Of a stretch of DNA of 64,000 bases, positions 18,830 to 28,201 are shown piece by piece. This DNA is from CAXQZU01 sp964228555 (GTDB lineage: Bacteria > Planctomycetota > PLA2 > JAEUHO01), in NCBI GenBank assembly GCA_964228555.1, contig CAXQZU010000045.1, positions 1-64,000 of the forward strand, read 5' to 3'. The first letter of the stretch is position 1. The number at the start of each line of letters is the position of its first letter. The notes beneath the pieces were generated by a model. That model did no database searches, was not told where the DNA came from, and worked only from the letters and a program-made list of their open reading frames with translations. A program made the translations under genes and the position numbers.

Positions 18830-21820
18830 ATGCCCATGCTGCGCATCCAGGTGCCCGGGGAGGCTGCACGCGAGGTGCCCGTGGAGGGCGAGGTCTACGT
18901 CGGCCGCGACGAGGGCTGCGCGGTGCAGCTGGCCGAGAAGAAGGCTTCCCGCCGCCACCTGCGCATCACGCGTGAGGGCGATGCCTGGGTGGCCGAGGAC
19001 CTCGACTCCAGCAACGGCACCTACGTGGGCGAGGCACGCGTCCTGCGGCGCGTGCTGGCCGACGGCACGCTGCTGCGCATCGGCGACAGCGAGCTGCGCT
19101 GGTCTGACCCGGCGGCTGCAGCCCCGGCGCCCGTCGTGGGCGGGCGGCTGAACGTGGTGGCGGTGGGCAGCCCGGCAGCGCCGGAGGCGGCCTCCCTGCC
19201 GCCGGCGTCCGTGGCCCCGGCGCCCGAGCCGGCGGTGGCACCGTCCCTCGAGGAGGCCGCGGTGGCGGTCGCCGAGCGTGACCCCGGCACGCGGCCGCTG
19301 GACATGCGCAGCTTCGGCCGTGGGCTGGCGGTGCTGGTCGTGGCGCTGGTGGCGTGGATGGGCGTGCAGCACCTGCTCGGGGCCAAGGCCGAGCAGGCCG
19401 GGGCCGAGGCGCAGGCCCGGCGTGACCTCGAGCGCCTGCTGCGCGACTCGGTGAGCGACCCGCGCGTGTTCGAGGCCGAGGCTCGCCACTGGCTGGTGAC
19501 GAATCCCACCTCGCCGGATCGCGCGCTGCTGGAGCGCCACCTGGCCTCCACCGCCGAGCGCACGCGCACGCGCCAGGCCGTGGAGGCGCGCTTCGACAGC
19601 CTGCTCTCGCGCATGGGCGCCCTGCCCGAGGACCAGGTGCGCATCGGCCTGCTGGCGCTCAAGCGCGACCTCGCCGACGACGCAGGCCTCGCCGAGCGTG
19701 TCCGGCTGGCGCTGGGCGAGCTGGACCGGCGGCGCGCCAGCCTCGAGCGCAGCGAGGCCGAGCGCGTGCGCGCCGAGGCGCGCGACCTGGTGGCGCGCGG
19801 GCTGCCGGGCCCGGCGCTGTTCCGCCTCGTCTCGTGGCGCGCGGGCCGCGGCCTGCTCTCGCCCGAGGAGGCTGAGCGCATGGCCGCCGCCGAGACCGAG
19901 ACGCTGGCCGCCGTCACGCGGCTGGCGGCCGAGACCCGGACGCGTGCCGAGGGCGAGCCGGACGTGGCCCGCCGCCGGCAGCTGCTGGCCGCGGCGTGGC
20001 CGGCGCTGGCCGGCACGCTGGAGCAGGAGCCGCTGGCGGACCAGCTGCGCTTCCTGAGCCGGCCGCCCCGGGCCACGCCCGGCGGCGGCACGGGGAGCAC
20101 GCCGGCGGGCAGCGCGGCGCCGGGCGCAGCGCCCGGCACGGGCACGGCGCCGGAGCCCGTGCTGGACGCGGCAGCGCTTGCGCTCCTCGCGCGGGCGCGC
20201 GAGGCCGAGAAGTCGTTTGCCGAGAACCGTTGGACGCAGGCGCGGGCGGCCTTCGACGCGCTGGCGGGCTCCACTGCCCCCGGGCCGCTCAAGGCCGAGT
20301 GGGACGCGCGGCGCGCCGACCTCGACCGCGTGCTCTCGCTGGTGGACGCCGTCTCCGCCGAGCTGCAGTCTGCGCCCGACAAGGTGCGCCGCGTGCGGCT
20401 GCAGGCGGGCACGGTGACGCTCAAGTCGCTGGATCGCGAGGGCGTGAAGGTGGAGTCGGGGGGCACGCTGCGCGCGGTGGCGTGGCCCGACGTGCCGCCG
20501 GAGGACCTGCTGCCCCTGCTGGTGCCCGCCAAGCCCGATGCGGTCCAGCGCGAGGGCATGGCCGTGCTGGCCGCCGAGCAGGGCCAGCCGGACCGGCTGT
20601 GCGAGGTGCTGGCGCCGCTCTACGAGAAGGGTGCGGCCACGCCCGCGCTGGACGCGCTCGTGGCGCGCCTGCTGGACGGCCGGCCCGAGGCGCCGCCGGG
20701 CGGCTACCGCCTGCTCAAGGGGCGCTTGCTGGACGCCACCGCCTTCGAGGCCGCCAAGGAGGACGAGCGGCTCGACGCCCTGGCCGCGCGCGCGGCCGAC
20801 CTCGTGGCCCGGCTGGGCAAGGACCCGGCCATCCGCAAGATCGACCGCATGCGCGAGCTGCGCGACGAGCTCGACCGGCGTCGTGGCACGGCGCTGGTGG
20901 CGATCTTCAACGAGAAGCACTACCCGTACCCCGCCACCAAGGACCGTCCGCCCTACACGCTGGTGCAGGCTGAGATCGACCGCCGCGTCGCGGCCGTGCG
21001 CGAGCTGTGGGAGGGCGACGAGTCGTTCAAGATCACGCGCACGGGCCCGACCGGGCGCATGGCCGACGAGGTGGAGGCGGCGCTGGCCGAGCTGGAGGCC
21101 AAGGGCCGTCGGCAGCCTGCCCTGCGGGCGGCGCTGGCGCAGGTCGCGCCGTACCTGACGGGCGAGACCATCCGGCTGCGCGACTTCTGGCGCGACGAGG
21201 CCGAGCGCAAGCTGATGGACTACAACCGCTGGGTGATGCAGGTGTACAACCCGGCGCACGTGCAGGTGGCGCGGGCCCAGGAGGCCGAGCAGGTGGCGGT
21301 CACCAATGCCTACCGCATCATGCTGGGCTTCACCGTCGGCGTGCGTCCGGGCGATGCGGCCTACGAGGCCATCGACGAGACGAGCGTGGCCAAGATCCTC
21401 GACCAGGCCGAGATCGTGCCCGGATCCATCGTGGCCCTGCGCGCAGTGCGCATCGACGACCGGCTGGTGACGGCGGCGCGCCTGCACAGCCAGGACATGG
21501 AGCGCCGGGGCTTCTTCGCGCACGAGGCGCCGCCCAACCCGGCCACCGGGGAGCCGCGCACCAGCCCCTTCGACCGCATGCGCAAGGCGGGCTACGAGGG
21601 CTACGGCGCCTCGGAGAACATCTGCGCCGGCGCAGGCGATCCGACGGCCGCGCACGTGATGTGGTGCCACTCCAGCGGCCACCACCGCAACATCCTCTCG
21701 TCGTGGACGGACATGGGCACGGGCGTCTCGGGCACGCGCTGGACCCAGAACTTCGGCACGGGCGGCAGCCGTCCGGCCGTCATCGAGCCCATGCCCGGCG
21801 ACAAGGGCGCCGGCCGCTAG
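18830..21820 (+). CDS. FHA - transmembrane - CAP/SCP domain protein
   Basis: 996-residue protein preceded by GGAGG. Residues about 15-90 form a cytoplasmic FHA domain (VYVGRDEGCAVQL, KKASRRHLRI, DSSNGTYVG), so it has the full phosphothreonine-binding set. After a Pro/Ala linker there is one TM helix (about 164-184), then about 680 residues of charged, mainly helical periplasmic sequence. The last 115 residues are a CAP/SCP (YkwD-like) domain: ARLHSQDMERRGFFAHEAPP, YGASENICAG and WCHSSGHHRNIL, with the His/Glu cavity residues present. The fusion would connect intracellular kinase signalling with an extracytoplasmic CAP module. Confidence 0.88.
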   Translation: MPMLRIQVPGEAAREVPVEGEVYVGRDEGCAVQLAEKKASRRHLRITREGDAWVAEDLDSSNGTYVGEARVLRRVLADGTLLRIGDSELRWSDPAAAAPAPVVGGRLNVVAVGSPAAPEAASLPPASVAPAPEPAVAPSLEEAAVAVAERDPGTRPLDMRSFGRGLAVLVVALVAWMGVQHLLGAKAEQAGAEAQARRDLERLLRDSVSDPRVFEAEARHWLVTNPTSPDRALLERHLASTAERTRTRQAVEARFDSLLSRMGALPEDQVRIGLLALKRDLADDAGLAERVRLALGELDRRRASLERSEAERVRAEARDLVARGLPGPALFRLVSWRAGRGLLSPEEAERMAAAETETLAAVTRLAAETRTRAEGEPDVARRRQLLAAAWPALAGTLEQEPLADQLRFLSRPPRATPGGGTGSTPAGSAAPGAAPGTGTAPEPVLDAAALALLARAREAEKSFAENRWTQARAAFDALAGSTAPGPLKAEWDARRADLDRVLSLVDAVSAELQSAPDKVRRVRLQAGTVTLKSLDREGVKVESGGTLRAVAWPDVPPEDLLPLLVPAKPDAVQREGMAVLAAEQGQPDRLCEVLAPLYEKGAATPALDALVARLLDGRPEAPPGGYRLLKGRLLDATAFEAAKEDERLDALAARAADLVARLGKDPAIRKIDRMRELRDELDRRRGTALVAIFNEKHYPYPATKDRPPYTLVQAEIDRRVAAVRELWEGDESFKITRTGPTGRMADEVEAALAELEAKGRRQPALRAALAQVAPYLTGETIRLRDFWRDEAERKLMDYNRWVMQVYNPAHVQVARAQEAEQVAVTNAYRIMLGFTVGVRPGDAAYEAIDETSVAKILDQAEIVPGSIVALRAVRIDDRLVTAARLHSQDMERRGFFAHEAPPNPATGEPRTSPFDRMRKAGYEGYGASENICAGAGDPTAAHVMWCHSSGHHRNILSSWTDMGTGVSGTRWTQNFGTGGSRPAVIEPMPGDKGAGR

Positions 21821-21884
21821 CCCGCACGCCCGCCCGGCCGGGCATGCGCGCGGCCGCAGCCGTGCGCCGGCACCCCCCGTGCCG

Positions 21885-21890
21885 TACTCT
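21885..21890 (+). promoter_or_regulatory. -10-like TACTCT upstream of the second FHA gene
   Basis: TACTCT ends 7 bases before the ATG at 21898. A GGGGAG purine run fills the space between, so either a leaderless start or a short-leader start with ribosome binding from an upstream promoter is possible. Confidence 0.35.
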
Positions 21891-21897
21891 GGGGAGC

Positions 21898-23355
21898 ATG
21901 ACCAAGGTCATGATCCACGAGGGCGGCGCCGAGCAGCCCTACGAGCTCTTCGACGACACCACCGAGGTGAGCTTCGGCCGCGGCACCACCAACGACGTGC
22001 AGCTGGCCGACCCGCACGCCAGCAAGCAGCACTTCGTGCTGCGTCGCATCCGGGGCCGCTGGCGGCTGGTGGACCTCGAGTCCAAGGACGGCACGCGGGT
22101 CAACGGCCAGGTGTGCAACGCGCACTGGCTGGAGGATGGCGACACGATCGTGGTGGGGGCCACCCACGTGCGCTTCGAGGCCGAGGGCGTGGCCTGCGGC
22201 GCGCCGCCTGCGCGTGCGCCCGCCGCGGCGCCGGCGCGCCCGGCCGCTGCGTTGCGGCCGGCGGCCGCCGTGCCGGCACCCGCCCTCCCCGCCCGCCCGG
22301 CCGCAGCCCTGCCGGCGCGCCCCGCCGTGCCTGCCGCCGCCCCGCCGCCGGTCGTGATGCGCGCGCCTGCCGCCGCGCCTGCACCGGCACCGCCGGCCGC
22401 GCCGGCCCCGGCACCGCGCGCCGGCGCGGCGGGCCGCGCGGCCCCGCGCCGCCGCAGCGAGGTGGAGGTGGACGAGGAAGGCCGCGAGGTGCCGGTGCGC
22501 CGCCCGCAGGGCATGTCGGGGGCCGTGATCGGCCTGCTGGTCGGCGTGGGCGCGCTGGTGCTCTTCTTCATCCTGCAGGGCGCGCTGAGCGGCTCCAACC
22601 ACAACAGCGTGGTGCGCGAGCAGGCCCAGGCGCTGCGCGAGAAGCGCCAGTACAAGCAGGCGCTGGAGACGCTGGAGCGTGGGCTGCGGCGCAACGAGCC
22701 CGGCGAGTACGCCATCCTGGAGGAGATCGAGCAGCTCAAGGTGATGGTGGCGCAGGAAGCCATCTCCACGCGCGAGAGCGAGGTGTACGCGTTCTTCAAC
22801 CGCGAGATCGCCCGCAAGCTGCGCGTGGCCAACCTGCGGCCGCTGGGCCACCCCAGCGACGAGGAGGCGGCCCGCATCCTGCGCAGCTTCTTCACCACCT
22901 ACGGCGACTCCCAGTTCGCGCGCACGATGCTGTACGCCAAGGCCAGCGACAACGCCCAGTACGCGGGCTACCAGCAGATCATGCGCGAGAACCCCGATCC
23001 GCGGCGCACCGACGCGCAGGCGGCGCAGGAGATGGACATGGCGGTGGCGCCGCTGGTGCAGCAGAACCGCCTCGGCGCCGCCTACGACCGCGTGCGCCTG
23101 TCGCTTGCGCTGGAGCGGCTGTCGCTCTCGCCCGAGCTGCTCAAGCGCTTCGAGCCCCGCGTGGACGAGCAGCTGCGCTCGCTGGAGTCGCAGGCGCAGG
23201 CCATGGTGGACAAGGCCCTGCTCGAGGGCCGCAGCCTGGCGCAGTCGGGCCAGGCCGACCTCGCGCGCACGAAGGTGCGCACCATCCTCAAGCTGCTCGA
23301 GTGGCCCGAGGGCGACCTCTCGCGGCGTGCCGAGGACCAGATGCGCGGGTGGTAG
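21898..23355 (+). CDS. Membrane-anchored FHA protein
   Basis: 485-residue protein. FHA domain at about 20-100 (VSFGRGTTNDVQL, PHASKQHFVL, DLESKDGTRVNG), then an 80-residue Ala/Pro/Arg linker of low complexity, one TM helix (about 206-228, VIGLLVGVGALVLFFILQ), and a C-terminal helical domain of about 255 residues beginning with a TPR-like QALREKRQYKQALETLERGL. The soluble C-terminal part is unassigned. It follows the FHA-CAP gene with a 77-base gap, and the shared architecture (FHA inside, helical domain outside) suggests a common system. Confidence 0.85.
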   Translation: MTKVMIHEGGAEQPYELFDDTTEVSFGRGTTNDVQLADPHASKQHFVLRRIRGRWRLVDLESKDGTRVNGQVCNAHWLEDGDTIVVGATHVRFEAEGVACGAPPARAPAAAPARPAAALRPAAAVPAPALPARPAAALPARPAVPAAAPPPVVMRAPAAAPAPAPPAAPAPAPRAGAAGRAAPRRRSEVEVDEEGREVPVRRPQGMSGAVIGLLVGVGALVLFFILQGALSGSNHNSVVREQAQALREKRQYKQALETLERGLRRNEPGEYAILEEIEQLKVMVAQEAISTRESEVYAFFNREIARKLRVANLRPLGHPSDEEAARILRSFFTTYGDSQFARTMLYAKASDNAQYAGYQQIMRENPDPRRTDAQAAQEMDMAVAPLVQQNRLGAAYDRVRLSLALERLSLSPELLKRFEPRVDEQLRSLESQAQAMVDKALLEGRSLAQSGQADLARTKVRTILKLLEWPEGDLSRRAEDQMRGW

Positions 23356-23379
23356 CGCGCGCCGCGTCCCGCGCCGGTC

Positions 23380-24297
23380 CTAGAGGATGGTCTTGCCCAG
23401 CGCCGAGAGGATCAGCTCCACGGCGAGCCGCCCCGTGCGGTTGTGCTCGTCCAGCGTCGGGTTGAGCTCGACCATGTCCACGCCCAGCAGCCGCCCGGTG
23501 GCTGCCGCGGACTCGCAGGCGAGGTGGGCCTCGCGGTAGCTCAGGCCGCCCTGCACGGGACTGCCCACGCCCGGCGCCTCCAGCGGGTCCACGCCGTCGA
23601 GGTCGAAGGAGAGGTGGAAGCCGCAGGTGCCCTCGGTGACGCGCGCCAGCGCCTCCTTGAGGCAGGCGGCGAACCCGCGCTCGTCGATCTCGCTCATCGT
23701 GTAGACGCGCACGCCCGTCCGGCGCACGATCTCGCGCTCGCCGGCATCCACGCTGCGGGCGCCCAGCACCGCCACGTGCGCGGCCTGCACGGCGGGCGGG
23801 CCGCCGGCGAGGCCGGCCAGCGCGGGCACGCCCAGGCCCAGCAGGTGGGCGAGGGGCATGCCGTGCAGGTTGCCGCTGGGCGAGCTCTCGGGCGTGTTGA
23901 TGTCGGTGTGCGCATCCACCCACAGCAGGCCCAGCGGCTCGCCCGCGCCTGCGTGGTGCTGGGCCACGGCCGACACGGAGCCCATCGCGATGCTGTGGTC
24001 GCCGCCCAGCGTCACGGGCACGGCCCCCTGCCGCAGCGCCGTGAGGGCCTCGGCCTTGAGGCGCGTGCACAGGTCCAGCACCTCGTCGAGGTAGCGCGCC
24101 TTGGGCGTGCCGGGCGTGGCGGCCTCGGGGCCGCGCACGAACAGCGGGCCCATCTCCTTCACCGACCAGCCCAGCCGTTCCAGCCCGCGCGTGAGGCCCG
24201 CGAGGCGGATGGCGGAGGGGCCCATGTCCACGCCGCGCCGGCCGGCGCCGAGGTCCATGTGCACCGAGAGCAGGGCTGCCGTGCGGGAGGGGGGCAT
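23380..24297 (-). CDS. rocF: Arginase
   Basis: 305-residue ureohydrolase converting arginine to ornithine and urea. All manganese-binding motifs are present: GGDHSI, WVDAHTDINT and SFDLDGVDP. The stretch TPESSPSGNLHGMPLAHLLG is characteristic of arginase rather than agmatinase. The start MPPSRTAALLSVHMDLGAGRRG gives the normal family length; a much longer upstream frame overlaps the neighbouring kinase and was not used. It lies 10 bases after the tandem kinase gene on the same strand and is convergent with the FHA gene. Confidence 0.95.
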   Translation of the reverse strand: MPPSRTAALLSVHMDLGAGRRGVDMGPSAIRLAGLTRGLERLGWSVKEMGPLFVRGPEAATPGTPKARYLDEVLDLCTRLKAEALTALRQGAVPVTLGGDHSIAMGSVSAVAQHHAGAGEPLGLLWVDAHTDINTPESSPSGNLHGMPLAHLLGLGVPALAGLAGGPPAVQAAHVAVLGARSVDAGEREIVRRTGVRVYTMSEIDERGFAACLKEALARVTEGTCGFHLSFDLDGVDPLEAPGVGSPVQGGLSYREAHLACESAAATGRLLGVDMVELNPTLDEHNRTGRLAVELILSALGKTIL

Positions 24298-24307
24298 GCG
24301 GCCCAGC

Positions 24308-25879
24308 CTACCCGTGCGCACGGGCACGGCGTGCCAGCCGGGCGCGGTGGGCCTCGGCGTGGCGGTGGACCTCGTGGGCGAGGTCGCGCCGCGCGAGCGG
24401 TGGCTGCGCCCCCGCGTCCATGTAGGCCGTGAGCACGCGCAGGCGCGCGGCGCGCGACAGCGGCAGGCTGGCGGCAAGGCGCGCGAGGTCGCGCGCGCGC
24501 CGCGCCCAGGGCACCGGCCCGTAGCGTGCCCGGGCCCCGTCGACGTCGGCGACCAGCACGGACCAGCCCGCGGGGCCGCTTCCCACCAGGAGGTTGGGCG
24601 ACTTGAGGTCGCGGTGCGTGACCTCGGCGTCGTGCAGGCTGCGCAGGGCGCGCCCCAGCGCGGCGAGGCAGGCGCCCTGGCGGTCGCGTGGCCACGATGC
24701 CCACGTCGGCGCGCGCCGCAGCACGTGGTCGAGGTCAGGCAGCGGGCTGCGCACGCTCAGCAGCACCGAGGCACCGCCGGGCTGCCATGCGCAAGCCAGC
24801 GCCCGCGTCACGCCCAGCCCCCGCTCTTCCAGCGTGACGGCCCGGCGGAAGGCATGGCGGGCTCGCGGGCGGCGGCCCGGGGCGGGCGCGTCGTAGCGCT
24901 TGAGCACCACGGCGCGCCCGTCGGGCAGCGAGAGCCCCAGCACGCGCCCGCCCTTGAGCGGCTCGGCCCCGGGCGGGGCCGCGTCCAGCCAGCGGGCCAG
25001 CAGGGGCAGGCAGGCCTCGGGCAGGTCCGGCACGCGCCGCACGCCCGTGCATCCGTCCTGCTCGAAGGCCGCGAAGTGCAGTCCCGCGCGGGCGATGCGC
25101 CGCTCGCGGCGGCGGTGGTGCCTTCGGCGGCGCTCCAGCCGAGCCGCCTCCACGTCGCGCAGCCACGCGCGCCAGGCGTGGCGGCCCATCCCGGCCTGCT
25201 CCAGCCATGCCCGCAGCCCTCGCGCGGCCTGGCTGCGCGAGGCCCCATGCAGGAACCCGTGCGCCACCTGCGCGAGGTGCGCGAGCGCGGCGCGTGCCGA
25301 CGGGGGCGTCGATCGCAGGTGCGCGCCGCCGGCATCCACCAGCACGGGCTCGCCGTCCACGAGGCCCATGTTGGCGGCCGTCAGGTCGCGGTGCACCAGC
25401 CCCGCGACGTGCAGGCGCGCCAGCACGCGCGCGACCTGGTCGACGAGCGAGCGCGACGCCTGCGCCACGGGCGGCAGCGGCTGCAGGCCGGGCAGGCGGC
25501 GCGTCACCAGCAGCCCGGGCGGGCCCGCGTGCTGGCCCAGCACCTCGGGCACGCGCAGGCCGCGCTCGCGCAGGGCCGACAGCACGCGGGCCTCGCGCTG
25601 CGAGGGGGGGCCGCGCAGCACGCGCTTGAGCCGGTCCAGCGCCGTGACGGCACGGTCCACCTTCACCACCACGGCGTGGTCGCTGCCGGCCGCCCGCAGC
25701 GTGCCGGCATGGACCGCGCGCATCGGGCGCACGCGCCCGAGCGGCTCGAAGCCCGGGGGCGGCGTGCCCCACGGGACGCCGGCGAGCGCCGCGGCGAGGT
25801 CGGCGATGGCCGCCTCGAGGGTGGGGGAGCCAGGACGCATGCGCAGGATCGTGCCGAGGGTGGCGGGCGGGCCCCGCAT
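24308..25879 (-). CDS. Tandem atypical kinase (LPS core kinase-like), two kinase domains in one chain
   Basis: 523 residues from the ATG at 25879 (MRGPPATLG), or 510 from the ATG at 25840 (MRPGSPTLEAA). Two kinase cores are seen. The first (about 45-235) has HAVVVKVDR, HRDLTAANMG and LVDAGG. The second (about 330-500) has AVVLKRYDA, HRDLKSPNLL and VLVADVDGAR. Both keep the Lys, the HRD-x5-N loop and the metal Asp. The short lobes and Arg-rich character resemble WaaP/Kdo-kinase/InaA proteins. It is divergent from lptF-lptG, so phosphorylation of LPS core sugars is a reasonable inference. A protein substrate is not excluded. Confidence 0.75.
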   Translation of the reverse strand: MRGPPATLGTILRMRPGSPTLEAAIADLAAALAGVPWGTPPPGFEPLGRVRPMRAVHAGTLRAAGSDHAVVVKVDRAVTALDRLKRVLRGPPSQREARVLSALRERGLRVPEVLGQHAGPPGLLVTRRLPGLQPLPPVAQASRSLVDQVARVLARLHVAGLVHRDLTAANMGLVDGEPVLVDAGGAHLRSTPPSARAALAHLAQVAHGFLHGASRSQAARGLRAWLEQAGMGRHAWRAWLRDVEAARLERRRRHHRRRERRIARAGLHFAAFEQDGCTGVRRVPDLPEACLPLLARWLDAAPPGAEPLKGGRVLGLSLPDGRAVVLKRYDAPAPGRRPRARHAFRRAVTLEERGLGVTRALACAWQPGGASVLLSVRSPLPDLDHVLRRAPTWASWPRDRQGACLAALGRALRSLHDAEVTHRDLKSPNLLVGSGPAGWSVLVADVDGARARYGPVPWARRARDLARLAASLPLSRAARLRVLTAYMDAGAQPPLARRDLAHEVHRHAEAHRARLARRARAHG

Positions 25880-25900
25880 CGTGGGCGGCAGGGCGTCCCC

Positions 25901-25907
25901 TATCGTA
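25901..25907. promoter_or_regulatory. Overlapping divergent -10 boxes between tandem kinase and lptF
   Basis: TATCGT (25901-25906) on the plus strand ends 9 bases before the lptF ATG. The same bases read TACGAT (25907-25902) on the minus strand toward the kinase gene. One nearly symmetric AT element could thus serve both directions. Confidence 0.4.
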
Positions 25908-25915
25908 GTCCCGGG

Positions 25916-27061
25916 ATGCCTCCTCCGATCCTCCGTGTCCAGCGAGCCCTGCTGGTCGAGCTGGCTGTCACGGCCGTGCTTGCCGTGGGCATCCTGACGG
26001 CGCTGCTGTTCACCGGCTTCTCCATCCAGCTGCTGTCCCGGGCCGGCGGCACGCTGGGCTCGGGCCTGCTCTGGGAGCTGGTGCCCAGCCTGCTGCCGCC
26101 GGCGCTCGGCTACAGCCTGCCCTTCGGCTGGCTGGCCGCCGTCTCCTTCACCGTGGGCCGCTGGGTCAACGACCACGAGATGACCTCGCTGCGCGCGGCC
26201 GGCGTGCACGTGCGCACCATCGCGGTGCCGGTGATCGCCGTGAGCGTGCTGCTGGGCGTGGTGGGCATGGCCCTCTCGGCGTGGGTGACGCCGCACGCCC
26301 AGCGCGACGTGCGCGAGGGCACGCGCGACCACGTGGAGCGCTTCCTCTCCTCGCTCTCGGGCGCGGACCGCAGCGTGCTGCTGGGCTCGGTGCGCCTGAG
26401 CTTCGACCACTACGGCGAGGGCGTGTTCCACGGCGTGGAGCTGGATCGCCGTGACCCGCGCACGGGCCGGCTGGAGACGAAGGTGCTGGCCGAGCGGCTG
26501 GCCCTGAGCCAGTTCCACCGGGAGGGCGAGGGCAGCAGCCTGGGGCTGGACCTGGAGCAGGGCTGCCTCGTGCAGGTGGGCGAGGGCGGCGAGGCCGAGG
26601 TGGTCGGGGCCACGGGGCAGGACCTGCGCCTCGCGCAGGTGCAGCAGCTGGGCGGCTCCACGCCCTTCCTCGACTTCCTGCAGCTGGACCGCTTCACGGC
26701 GCGGGCGCGCGACATGGACGTGCGCGACCTGCTCTACGTGCTCGAGCGCGGGCCCGTGGTGCGCACGACGGTGGTGGAGGCCGAGATGTCGCTGCACGGG
26801 CGGCTCGCGCTGGGCTGCGCGCCGCTGCCCATGGGCCTCTTCGCGCTGGCCATGGCCCTGCTGCTGCCTCCCAGCGGCCGCCGGGTGCGAGACTTCGTGC
26901 TCTCCTTCCTGCCGGCCACGCTGGTCTACTTCCCGCTGCTGCTGGCCTCCACCGGCCTGGCCGCGGCGCTGCCCACGCCCACGTGGGTGGCCATGTGGCT
27001 GCCCGTCACCGTGCTGGGCAGCCTCTCGCTGGCGCTGCTGGCCTGGGCGTGGCGCCGGTGA
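25916..27061 (+). CDS. lptF: LPS export ABC permease LptF (YjgP/YjgQ family)
   Basis: 381-residue inner-membrane permease with three TM segments at the N-terminal side, a periplasmic beta-jellyroll (about 135-270) and three C-terminal TM segments (GCAPLPMGLFALAMALLLPP region). FGWLAAVSFTVGRWVNDHEM then SLRAAGV matches the family's coupling-helix region, where the ABC ATPase LptB docks. LptF works with LptG to extract LPS from the inner membrane. The TGA overlaps the lptG ATG by one base. lptB, lptA and lptC are not in the window. Confidence 0.87.
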   Translation: MPPPILRVQRALLVELAVTAVLAVGILTALLFTGFSIQLLSRAGGTLGSGLLWELVPSLLPPALGYSLPFGWLAAVSFTVGRWVNDHEMTSLRAAGVHVRTIAVPVIAVSVLLGVVGMALSAWVTPHAQRDVREGTRDHVERFLSSLSGADRSVLLGSVRLSFDHYGEGVFHGVELDRRDPRTGRLETKVLAERLALSQFHREGEGSSLGLDLEQGCLVQVGEGGEAEVVGATGQDLRLAQVQQLGGSTPFLDFLQLDRFTARARDMDVRDLLYVLERGPVVRTTVVEAEMSLHGRLALGCAPLPMGLFALAMALLLPPSGRRVRDFVLSFLPATLVYFPLLLASTGLAAALPTPTWVAMWLPVTVLGSLSLALLAWAWRR

Positions 27062-28182
27062 TGCCCTGGCGCCGCCATGACGGGTACGTGCTGAGGGCCT
27101 TCCTCGCCGCCTTCGGCGCCGTGCTGCTGTACTTCACGCTGGTCATCGTGCTGATCGACCTGGCCGAGCGCCTCAAGCTGCTCAACCGCAACTGGGACAA
27201 GGTCGCGGAGGCCGGCTACGCCCCCCTGCTGGCGCTGGTGGAGTTCTACGCCACGCTGGTGCCCTTCCTGTGGCTGCGCATCCTGCCCATCGCCGTGCCG
27301 ATGGCTGCCGTGTTCGCGCTGGCGCGCCTCGCGCGCCACCAGGAGCTGGTGGCGCTGGTGGCGGCCGGCGTGCCCATGCGGCGCGTGGTGCGGCCCATCC
27401 TGCTGGCCGGTGTCGTGATCGCAGGCCTGATGCTGGCCGCCAAGGCCACGGTGGTCTCTCCGCTGAGCCGCGAGAACCAGGCGCTGGGGCGCCTGCTCAC
27501 CAAGCGGCAGCCCGACCGCATCCCGCAGGTGCCGCACGTGCACGACCGCGAGGGGGATGAGGGCTCGGTGCGCCTGTCGGCCGCGGCCTTCCAGCCCATC
27601 AAGCAGAGGCTCGAGGATGCGTGGGTGACGCGGCGCGACGCGCAGGGCCGGCTGGTGGAGATCCTGCGCTATCCCGAGCTGGCCTGGCGCGAGTCACCCG
27701 CGGGCTGGGTGGCCCCGCAGGGCGGCGTGCGCATCCCGATGCAGGGCGAGGAGTCGGGCCGCTACCGGCACCCCATCGAGCCCGGCAGCGTGGCGCCGCT
27801 CGCCAGCCGCGTCGAGCTGGTCGAGATCCTGTGCGAGTCCGACAACAGCCTGGGCCTGTCGTTCGCGCAGAGCGAGGCCCTGATGCAGGCCCATCCCGGC
27901 AACCCTGCCCTGGCCGTGCGCCACCACGAGCAGTGGACGCTGCCGCTCTCCACGCTGGTGCTGCTGGGCCTCACCCTCCCGCTGTGCGTGCGCCTGGGCC
28001 GCGGCAGCGTGCTGCCCGGGGCGGCGGGCGCGCTGGGCATGGCCGCGCTCTACTTCGGGGCCTCGCGCCTGTGCGCCGACCTGGCCGGCCTGGGCACCGT
28101 GCACCCGATGGTGCTGGCCTGGATGCCCACCGTGGCCTTCGGCAGCCTCGCGGTGGCCCTGTGCGCGACGATGCGATCGTGA
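27061..28182 (+). CDS. lptG: LPS export ABC permease LptG (YjgP/YjgQ family)
   Basis: 373-residue partner of LptF with the same plan: N-terminal TM helices (YVLRAFLAAFGAVLLYFTLV), coupling region ARLARHQELVALVAAGVPMR, a periplasmic beta domain (about 140-285) and three C-terminal TM segments. It begins in the TGATG overlap with lptF, so the two subunits are translationally coupled and probably made in equal amounts. Which of the pair is F and which is G is assigned by order only; both are clearly YjgP/YjgQ permeases. Confidence 0.87.
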   Translation: MPWRRHDGYVLRAFLAAFGAVLLYFTLVIVLIDLAERLKLLNRNWDKVAEAGYAPLLALVEFYATLVPFLWLRILPIAVPMAAVFALARLARHQELVALVAAGVPMRRVVRPILLAGVVIAGLMLAAKATVVSPLSRENQALGRLLTKRQPDRIPQVPHVHDREGDEGSVRLSAAAFQPIKQRLEDAWVTRRDAQGRLVEILRYPELAWRESPAGWVAPQGGVRIPMQGEESGRYRHPIEPGSVAPLASRVELVEILCESDNSLGLSFAQSEALMQAHPGNPALAVRHHEQWTLPLSTLVLLGLTLPLCVRLGRGSVLPGAAGALGMAALYFGASRLCADLAGLGTVHPMVLAWMPTVAFGSLAVALCATMRS

Positions 28183-28201
28183 CGGCGCGGCGCGCCGGGG
28201 C

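Noticed and set aside
22200..22440. Repetitive GC-rich stretch that looks like a repeat array
   Set aside because: It encodes the Ala/Pro/Arg linker of the FHA protein in frame; no regular spacer structure of a CRISPR or tandem repeat was seen.
24305..24310. TAGGCT ending 7 bases before the arginase ATG as a leaderless promoter
   Set aside because: It contains the stop codon of the upstream kinase gene, and the 10-base gap points to a shared transcript. Counted as coincidence.
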